Source: Paenibacillus sp. EZ-K15 (GTDB lineage Bacteria; Bacillota; Bacilli; Paenibacillales; Paenibacillaceae). Taken from it: a DNA stretch of 64,000 nucleotides. The position numbers were made by a program, and so were the translations under genes. The notes under the pieces were generated by a model. It saw only the letters and a program-made list of their open reading frames with translations, was not told where the DNA came from and did no database searches. Where the stretch lies: NCBI RefSeq assembly GCF_002573715.1, contig NZ_PDHM01000012.1, positions 692,791 to 756,790 of the forward strand, in the 5' to 3' direction. Of this stretch, positions 60,877-64,000 are shown in pieces (position 1 is the first letter of the stretch; each line of letters opens with the position of its first letter).

Positions 60877-61992
60877 GTGCAACCGCAAAAAAGTAAAGGG
60901 TTTGCCTTTATATTAAATATCCTTCCGGGCCTCGGCCATTATTATTGGGGGAGAAAGGGACGCGCCCTGCTATATCCGTTCTTGTTCTTCGGTGGCTTGT
61001 TCGGCGGATTTGTGCTCGGGATCATGACGGCTTCCGATACGGTTTTTGCGCTCGGAATTCTCGGAGCATTAATGATCTGGGGGATTAGCATGCTCGACCT
61101 GCTAATTGCCTTAATCCGATATACGCCTGTAACGATTATCCACGATGAATATGGACGGCCGATGGAGATTCGCCAGGAAAAGAGTGATGAGTCTGAACGC
61201 TTTTATACCATACTGCTGTCCTTCATTCCCGGTTTGGGGCATTTTCAACTGGGATTGATGCAGCGCGGGTTGTCGTTCCTGATCGCATTCTTCGGGCTTG
61301 GGACGATTCTGCTATTCTTGACAGGCTTGACTCACGAATCGGTATTCCTGCTGTTTCTGGGCATGCTGCCCATCATTTGGCTCTATTGTATGTTTGATGT
61401 GGTTCAGCTGGTTCACCGCAAGCAAGCTGGAGAATTACTTATCGATCGCACGCTGTTTGATGAGCTCGAGAGCGGCCGGGAGAGCGGACGCCGGAGTAAA
61501 GTGTTTGCCACCTTGTTATCGGCCTTTCCCGGAGCGGGTCAAATGTATTTGGGATTGCAAAAACGCGGACTGCAGCTCATGGTCCTATTTCTTGGCAGCA
61601 TCTATGTGCTGGATGTACTCAAGCTGTCGCTGTTCCTGTTCTTGATTCCGCTGATCTGGTTTTATGCATTCTTTGACGGTCTGCAGCAAGTAAGCCGTTA
61701 CGGCAGGGAGCCGCTGCGCGATCGACCGATCATCTCAGGACTTGGGAATCAGCAGCGCTGGCTCGGGCTTGGACTGCTCGTACTCGGTGTCTATTTCGTA
61801 TTTACCAGCGTGGTGATGCCTTATATCGATACACATTTCCCTCATTTGCAGCTGGATTACCGCATTCGTTCCTATTTGAAGACCGCGATTATCGCCGTAC
61901 TTCTCATCGGAGGTGGAATCAAGCTGATGACTGGCTCGAAAAAGGATGCATTGAGAGGAGGGCGTTCATATTATGATACCGACAACGAATGA
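60877..61992 (+). CDS. Multi-spanning protein with three TM2-like repeats
   Basis: About 371 residues. Three copies of a TM2-like unit are visible: ILPGLGHYYWGRKGRALL, FIPGLGHFQLGLMQRGL and AFPGAGQMYLGLQKRGLQL, each followed by two membrane segments. A further membrane pair is at the C-terminus. GTG 60877 is chosen (AAAGGA nine bases upstream); ATG 60859 lacks a site. Member of the ECF operon; may take part in envelope sensing or stress protection, which is inference. Confidence 0.8.
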   Translation: MQPQKSKGFAFILNILPGLGHYYWGRKGRALLYPFLFFGGLFGGFVLGIMTASDTVFALGILGALMIWGISMLDLLIALIRYTPVTIIHDEYGRPMEIRQEKSDESERFYTILLSFIPGLGHFQLGLMQRGLSFLIAFFGLGTILLFLTGLTHESVFLLFLGMLPIIWLYCMFDVVQLVHRKQAGELLIDRTLFDELESGRESGRRSKVFATLLSAFPGAGQMYLGLQKRGLQLMVLFLGSIYVLDVLKLSLFLFLIPLIWFYAFFDGLQQVSRYGREPLRDRPIISGLGNQQRWLGLGLLVLGVYFVFTSVVMPYIDTHFPHLQLDYRIRSYLKTAIIAVLLIGGGIKLMTGSKKDALRGGRSYYDTDNE

Positions 61993-62665
61993 TATGTCCA
62001 TTCATGATCTGGGAAGCCCTCCATCGAAATCTGCACGTCAATGGAGAGTGGGTACACTCTCGATGGGACTCTCCTTGCTCGTGCTTGGCTTGCTTGTCTT
62101 GTCCTCCGCCTGGAAAGGCGTAGAGGTGTACACTTCCGCCGCAAGATGGTGGCCGATCGTATTTGTTCTGTTAGGTGCCGAGATCGTCAGCTACTCGCTG
62201 ATTTTTCGGAGACGCGGTTGGGTCAAGTATGATATATTCAGCATTCTTCTCATCGGTTTTCTGGCCTCCTGCTGTATCGGTATAGGAGCGCTGAGTGCGA
62301 CGGGTTTACTGGATCAGATTCGCCGTGAGACGATGTCCGTGCAGCAAGCGATTCCGTTACCGGATCAGAAGATAACAATCCCGGACGGGGTTAAAAAAGT
62401 CATTGTTCAGGGCAGTTACAACCACAATATCCAACAGGATGCTTCGAGTTCGAATGAGATGCTGATTTTTGGCAGCCTGCGGACGGAAGATATCAAAATG
62501 TGGAGTACGACCGAGCTGCCGTCTATGATTCAGATAAAACAGTCGGGAAACATTCTATATGTCCAGCTGAATGATCCCCCGCGCTATACTTTTCGGGGAT
62601 CCTTCTCACAACTTGATATGACGTTATCCGTGCCTTCTGCAGTTAAAGTGATCATTAGAGATTGA
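61973..62665 (+). CDS. Membrane protein, LiaF-like layout
   Basis: 230 residues with three membrane segments (about 28-46, 57-75, 85-107) and an external beta-rich domain (IPDGVKKVIVQGSYNHNI... to SVPSAVKVIIRD). The layout resembles LiaF/DUF4097-type envelope stress proteins but identity is uncertain. Overlaps the TM2-repeat gene by 20 bases; GAGGAGGG precedes the ATG. Confidence 0.75.
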   Translation: MIPTTNDMSIHDLGSPPSKSARQWRVGTLSMGLSLLVLGLLVLSSAWKGVEVYTSAARWWPIVFVLLGAEIVSYSLIFRRRGWVKYDIFSILLIGFLASCCIGIGALSATGLLDQIRRETMSVQQAIPLPDQKITIPDGVKKVIVQGSYNHNIQQDASSSNEMLIFGSLRTEDIKMWSTTELPSMIQIKQSGNILYVQLNDPPRYTFRGSFSQLDMTLSVPSAVKVIIRD

Positions 62666-62716
62666 TCACGGTCTAATCAATGAAATGATATGGAACGAGA
62701 TATGGAGGGAGATATC

Positions 62717-62857
62717 GTGGCCAAGAATCTGTATTATCTGCTGTATATTGCACTGTTTGTTGTGACTTGTTTATTTATCTTCAATGCATACTCATCACCG
62801 GATCAGGTACCTGCGCCTTCGATCTCTTTAACGGAGCATGAGCAGAAACGGCTATAA
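62717..62857 (+). CDS. 46-residue single-span membrane peptide
   Basis: GTG start with GGAGGG seven bases upstream. One membrane segment (about 5-24, LYYLLYIALFVVTCLFIF) and a short polar tail (SSPDQVPAPS...EHEQKRL). Last gene of the ECF operon before a strong terminator. Not recognised; could be a small regulator of the membrane proteins upstream. Confidence 0.65.
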   Translation: MAKNLYYLLYIALFVVTCLFIFNAYSSPDQVPAPSISLTEHEQKRL

Positions 62858-62870
62858 TCCATATAAAGAA

Positions 62871-62911
62871 AAAACCTGTAAACGATTTGGAATCGTTTTA
62901 CAGGTTTTTTA
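62871..62911. terminator. Bidirectional terminator
   Basis: AAAACCTGTAAACGATT and AATCGTTTTACAGGTTTT around a TGG loop; serves the ECF operon and the convergent SdpI-like gene, whose stop lies in it. Confidence 0.92.
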
Positions 62912-63191
62912 GTTTTCGTTCAACGAGTATGTAAATCAGGATAAAAACGATCACGGTCGCAATACCGGTGGTCATGAAATGGCCGGTAAGCCTGGCGATC
63001 AGCAGCAGGATGACCCCAAAGATCATTAGCAGCAGACTGACGTAGGCATTGGCAACTTTAAAGTTCCGTTCATTTTTGAGAGATGACGTAGTTTTATAAG
63101 CATAAATGCTCTTGGAGCTTTTAGGCGGAAGCAAAAAGAGGACCAAACCATACAAAATAAATACGATGCCAATGGCTAAACTTTCGAGCAT
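62898..63191 (-). CDS. SdpI-family small membrane protein
   Basis: 97 residues, three hydrophobic segments. The loop YAYKTTSSLKNERNFKVAN matches the SdpI/YhfL C-terminal signature (GYRTxxSxKNxxxWxxAN). B. subtilis SdpI is an immunity/signal protein for the SdpC toxin; no sdp toxin gene is adjacent. Confidence 0.75.
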   Translation of the reverse strand: MLESLAIGIVFILYGLVLFLLPPKSSKSIYAYKTTSSLKNERNFKVANAYVSLLLMIFGVILLLIARLTGHFMTTGIATVIVFILIYILVERKLKNL

Positions 63192-63219
63192 CCCTATACA
63201 CTCCTAACGGAAAGATAAC

Positions 63220-63262
63220 GCCGGATGCACCCCGAAAACGTTGAATCATGGTGCATCCGGCT
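63220..63262 (-). terminator. Inverted repeat downstream of mtnB
   Basis: GCCGGATGCACC (from 63220) and GGTGCATCCGGC (63251-63262) are perfect 11-12 base arms. On the minus strand the tail is only mildly T-rich (GTTATCTTTCC). Confidence 0.6.
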
Positions 63263-63296
63263 GTTCAAGCCCTATATCTGCAAATATAAATATACT

Positions 63297-63953
63297 TTAC
63301 TTGGATCCGGCTGCATTCAAGAGCAGACGACGGTAGGAGTATTCGAATATAAACTCAAAAGCCTCCAGATGTTTCTTGGCTTCGAAAGCATTTTTGCCCC
63401 AGGCATAGATGCCGTGGTTACGCAGCAATATGCCGGGTACCGCCGGATCAAGCGCATCCGGAACGAGTTCCGCTATCCGCGGAATGTCTGCATAGTTCGG
63501 CAGGATCGGAATGCGAATCGCCGCGTCCTCATCCCAAATGTTAAAGGCCTTGATCAGCTCGATTCCTTGGGCAGGGACATAACCATGTTCACCATACCAG
63601 TCGCTGATCAGATTGTTATCGATGGTATGCACATGGAAAATGGCGCCGCAGCCGGTTTTGCGATAAATTTCGCAGTGAATCAAAGTTTCCGCACTAGGCT
63701 TTAAGCCGGTTGCTTCACAAGGTACGCCGTTCTGATCCACAAAAAGATAATCTTCGGGCGTATGTACCGACTTGTCTTTACCACTGGCTGTCACCGCAAA
63801 ATAAAACTGCTCTGGGTTGAACTCGCCAACACGGACAGATAGATTACCGCTGGTACCCGGGAACCAGTTTCTAGAAGCAAACAGTTCCTTAATTCCTCTA
63901 AGATCCTGCAGGGCAGCCTGTTTCTGTTCGAGCTGGATATCTGAAAATGCCAC
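63297..63953 (-). CDS. mtnB: Methylthioribulose-1-phosphate dehydratase
   Basis: Methionine salvage enzyme of the class II aldolase family. 218 residues: FPGTSGNLSVRVGEFNPEQF (about 32-51), TASGKDK, the zinc histidines in FHVHTIDNNL (about 107) and LLRNHGIYAWG (about 176). GTG start with AGGAGGTG six bases upstream. Immediately preceded on the same strand by the end of what is probably mtnX. Confidence 0.95.
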   Translation of the reverse strand: MAFSDIQLEQKQAALQDLRGIKELFASRNWFPGTSGNLSVRVGEFNPEQFYFAVTASGKDKSVHTPEDYLFVDQNGVPCEATGLKPSAETLIHCEIYRKTGCGAIFHVHTIDNNLISDWYGEHGYVPAQGIELIKAFNIWDEDAAIRIPILPNYADIPRIAELVPDALDPAVPGILLRNHGIYAWGKNAFEAKKHLEAFEFIFEYSYRRLLLNAAGSK

Positions 63954-64000
63954 TTACAGCACCTCCTGTTTAAACTTGTCTCTCATGTCGTTCTGAATAT
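63954..64000 (-). CDS. C-terminal end of an upstream gene, probably mtnX (partial)
   Basis: The minus strand reads IQNDMRDKFKQEVL and a TAA stop directly abutting the mtnB GTG, with the mtnB ribosome-binding site inside the codons. In Bacillus mtnX (phosphatase of the same pathway) precedes mtnB. Only 14 codons are in the window, so the identity rests on context. Confidence 0.5.
   Translation of the reverse strand, partial: IQNDMRDKFKQEVL

Noticed and set aside
63225..63704. 159-codon plus-strand frame over mtnB
   Set aside because: Opposite strand of mtnB, whose product is unambiguous; no start signal.

Overview
The window looks like a chromosomal segment of a spore-forming, low-to-mid GC Firmicute, most likely Paenibacillus. 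The evidence is spoIVA, ypjB, bacillithiol genes (bshA, bshB1), menaquinone genes, TRAP (mtrB), strong AGGAGG ribosome-binding sites with many TTG/GTG starts, and gene order like the Bacillus subtilis spoIVA-hbs-mtrB-hepS-menG-hepT-ndk-cheR-aroFBH-trp-hisC-tyrA-qcrABC-ypjA-dapB-mgsA-bsh-cca-birA-panBCD-dinG-ypmB-asnS-dnaD backbone. folE, EPSP synthase (aroA/aroE), aspB and nth, found in this neighbourhood in B. subtilis, are absent. No rRNA, tRNA, CRISPR, insertion sequence or prophage was seen.

Layout. 1-2.8 kb: spoIVA behind a sigma-E-like promoter, hbs and mtrB. 2.9-9.6 kb: a DoxX-like protein, a MenA-like prenyltransferase, then hepS-menG-ubiA-ubiX-hepT (polyprenyl tail and quinone ring). 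9.7-13.8 kb: ndk, cheR, aroC-aroB-aroH. 13.8-22.6 kb: a TRAP-controlled leader and trpEDCFBA-hisC-tyrA. 22.6-22.72 kb: a likely free-standing small RNA with a consensus promoter, a perfect CcpA (cre) box in the promoter spacer and a strong terminator. 22.9-28.6 kb: an ECF sigma/anti-sigma pair, a phosphatase, a broken SMI1/KNR4 gene, a methyltransferase with a leader ORF and hairpin, and small proteins. 28.6-32.6 kb: qcrABC, ypjA, ypjB. 32.6-46.4 kb: YitT, MazG-like, TPR, dapB-mgsA-bshB1-bshA-cca-birA, a long leader plus panBCD, TPR, dinG. 46.4-55.5 kb: rex-mtaD-ypmB-like, an FtsH-like operon with a cre box, hbd-ackA, asnS, dnaD. 55.6-64 kb: a more variable tail with a frameshifted HAD gene, a second HAD gene, small ORFs, a phosphotransferase, a CPBP protease, a second ECF operon with a three-repeat membrane protein, an SdpI-like protein, and mtnB with the end of a gene that is probably mtnX.

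How the parts fit. Aromatic amino-acid synthesis is encoded almost end to end; TRAP from mtrB should act on the trp leader 11 kb downstream. Menaquinone synthesis and the cytochrome b6c complex (qcrABC) form a respiratory theme; rex senses NADH/NAD. hbd-ackA is an acyl-CoA/acetate unit. The most interesting regulatory candidate is the cre-controlled small RNA at 22645-22724: its C/U-rich 5' segment can pair with the hbd ribosome-binding site over 15 pairs with one bulge. This is prediction from reading only. At least two genes carry single-base frameshifts in short homopolymers, so some breaks may be sequencing errors.
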